From an uncultured Collinsella sp. (lineage in GTDB: Bacteria; Actinomycetota; Coriobacteriia; Coriobacteriales; Coriobacteriaceae), in NCBI GenBank assembly GCA_902468695.1, contig CABQZS010000237.1:1-9630 (forward strand): a DNA stretch of 9,630 nucleotides, given 5' to 3'. Shown one piece after another: positions 8,604-9,630 of the stretch. The first letter of the stretch is position 1. Every line of letters starts with the position of its first letter. The notes beneath the pieces are model-generated. The model had not been told where the DNA came from, did not search any database, and worked only from the letters and a program-made list of their open reading frames with translations. Made by a program: the position numbers and the translations under genes.

Positions 8604-9630
8604 TTAGGCATCCCAGGCGTCGCGGCCGCGCAGCGCGCGCAGGCCGATGTCGTGGCGCAGGGTCTTGCCTTCAAAATCAATCTTCTCGCAGGCCTCGTAG
8701 GCAAGGTTGCGAGCGTTCTCGAACGTGTCGCCCAGAGCGGTCACGGCAAGCACGCGGCCACCATTGGTCACGAGCTGGCCGTCCACCACGGCAGTGCCCG
8801 CGTGGTACACGGTCACGTTCTCCATGGCCTCGGCATCGGCGATACCGGTGATGACCTTGCCCTTCTCGTAGCTGCCGGGGTAGCCCGCGCTCGTCAGGAC
8901 AACGGCCACGGCCCACTCGTCGCGCCAGTCGAGCTCAATCTGATCAAGCTCGCAGTTGGCGCAGGCGAGCATGACCTCGACTAGGTCGTTCTTAAGGCGC
9001 GGCAGCACGACCTGCGTCTCGGGGTCGCCAAAGCGGGCATTGAACTCCAGCACCTTGGGCCCGGCAGGCGTGAGCATAAAGCCGCCGTACAGGCAGCCGC
9101 GGTAGTCGATACCCTCGGCAGCGAGCTCGGCCACGGTCTGCTCCATGACCTTCACCATCGTGGCGTGCTCCTCATCGGTCACGATGGGCACTGGGCTGTA
9201 GACGCCCATGCCGCCGGTGTTGGGGCCCTTGTCGCCCTCGAGCGCGCGCTTGTGGTCCTGCGAGGTGGCCATGGGGCGCACGGTCTTGCCGTCGGTAAAG
9301 GCCAGCAGCGAGCACTCGGGACCAACGAGCATCTCCTCGATAACCACGGTGCTGCCGGCATCGCCAAAGGTGCCGCCAAAGCACTCGCGCACGGCCTCCT
9401 CGGCCTGCTCAAGTTCGGTCGCCACGATAACGCCCTTGCCCGCGGCAAGGCCGTCGGCCTTGACGACCAGCGGGGCGCCCTGCTCGCGCACGTAGGCGAG
9501 AGCCGAAGCCTCGTCGGTAAACGAACCATAGGCTGCCGTCGGAATGCCCGCACGCTCCATGAGCTGCTTGGAGAACAGCTTGGAGCCCTCCATCTGGGCG
9601 CCCTCGGCACCCGGGCCAAAGCAGGGAATA
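8604..9630 (-). CDS. purD: Phosphoribosylamine-glycine ligase (GAR synthetase), 5' end outside the window
   Basis: PurD joins glycine to 5-phosphoribosylamine using ATP, the second step of purine synthesis. The visible part is 341 codons to the TAA at 8604. It is open to the right edge, where the frame reads IPCFGPGAEGAQMEGSK, a typical internal PurD sequence, so the ATG at 9593 is not the true start. About 80-90 N-terminal residues, including the expected GxGGREH motif, lie beyond the window. Seen here are the ATP-grasp motifs VVKADGLAAGKGV, the substrate region DHKRALEGDKGPNTGGMG, the metal-binding FNARFGDPETQ, and the C-terminal domain ending DIGLRALRGRDAWDA. All key motifs in the visible part are intact. 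It is the most upstream gene of the visible minus-strand run. Confidence 0.97.
   Translation of the reverse strand, partial: IPCFGPGAEGAQMEGSKLFSKQLMERAGIPTAAYGSFTDEASALAYVREQGAPLVVKADGLAAGKGVIVATELEQAEEAVRECFGGTFGDAGSTVVIEEMLVGPECSLLAFTDGKTVRPMATSQDHKRALEGDKGPNTGGMGVYSPVPIVTDEEHATMVKVMEQTVAELAAEGIDYRGCLYGGFMLTPAGPKVLEFNARFGDPETQVVLPRLKNDLVEVMLACANCELDQIELDWRDEWAVAVVLTSAGYPGSYEKGKVITGIADAEAMENVTVYHAGTAVVDGQLVTNGGRVLAVTALGDTFENARNLAYEACEKIDFEGKTLRHDIGLRALRGRDAWDA

Noticed and set aside
7860..8984. A 374-codon open frame on the plus strand over the Nudix gene and purD
   Set aside because: An antisense shadow of two well-supported genes, with no recognisable domain.

Overview
The window is a GC-rich stretch in which all six recognisable genes read on the minus strand, so transcription runs from high to low coordinates. 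The families are housekeeping ones (purine synthesis, pyrimidine/arginine synthesis, an ABC exporter, a Nudix hydrolase). High GC, avoidance of TTA, CTA and TCA codons, and the sequence style of CarA and CarB suggest a high-GC Gram-positive bacterium. My best guess is Coriobacteriia, perhaps a Collinsella-like gut organism; this is an inference without a database search.

In transcription order: (1) the 3' part of purD runs off the right edge. (2) It is followed 21 nt later by an ADP-ribose-pyrophosphatase-like Nudix gene. (3) An 81-nt gap holds a perfect 13-bp inverted repeat. (4) Next is a half-size ABC exporter. (5) 19 nt later comes a gene for a single-pass membrane protein that I do not recognise, ending in a clear intrinsic terminator at 5001-5040. 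(6) An AT-rich 206-nt intergenic region then carries the likely promoter and leader of carA. (7) carA and carB are separated by one nucleotide and probably translationally coupled. (8) The left edge (1-85) holds a possible ribosome binding site for a further minus-strand gene starting just outside the window, inside an imperfect inverted repeat.

The most interesting signal is in the short carA leader. A 6-bp hairpin with the hexaloop CUGUGA fits the loop consensus CNGNGA of RNA sites bound by the pyrimidine regulator PyrR. It sits one nucleotide from the carA Shine-Dalgarno sequence. A lower stem below a purine bulge pairs with that Shine-Dalgarno itself. This predicts UMP-responsive translational repression of carAB. 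CarA also has an insertion of about 36 residues in its glutaminase domain and an N-terminal extension with a CGPC motif.

Together the region covers the committed supply of carbamoyl phosphate for pyrimidines and arginine, one step of purine synthesis, nucleotide clean-up, and a small export/membrane module. I found no mobile element, CRISPR array, tRNA or rRNA.
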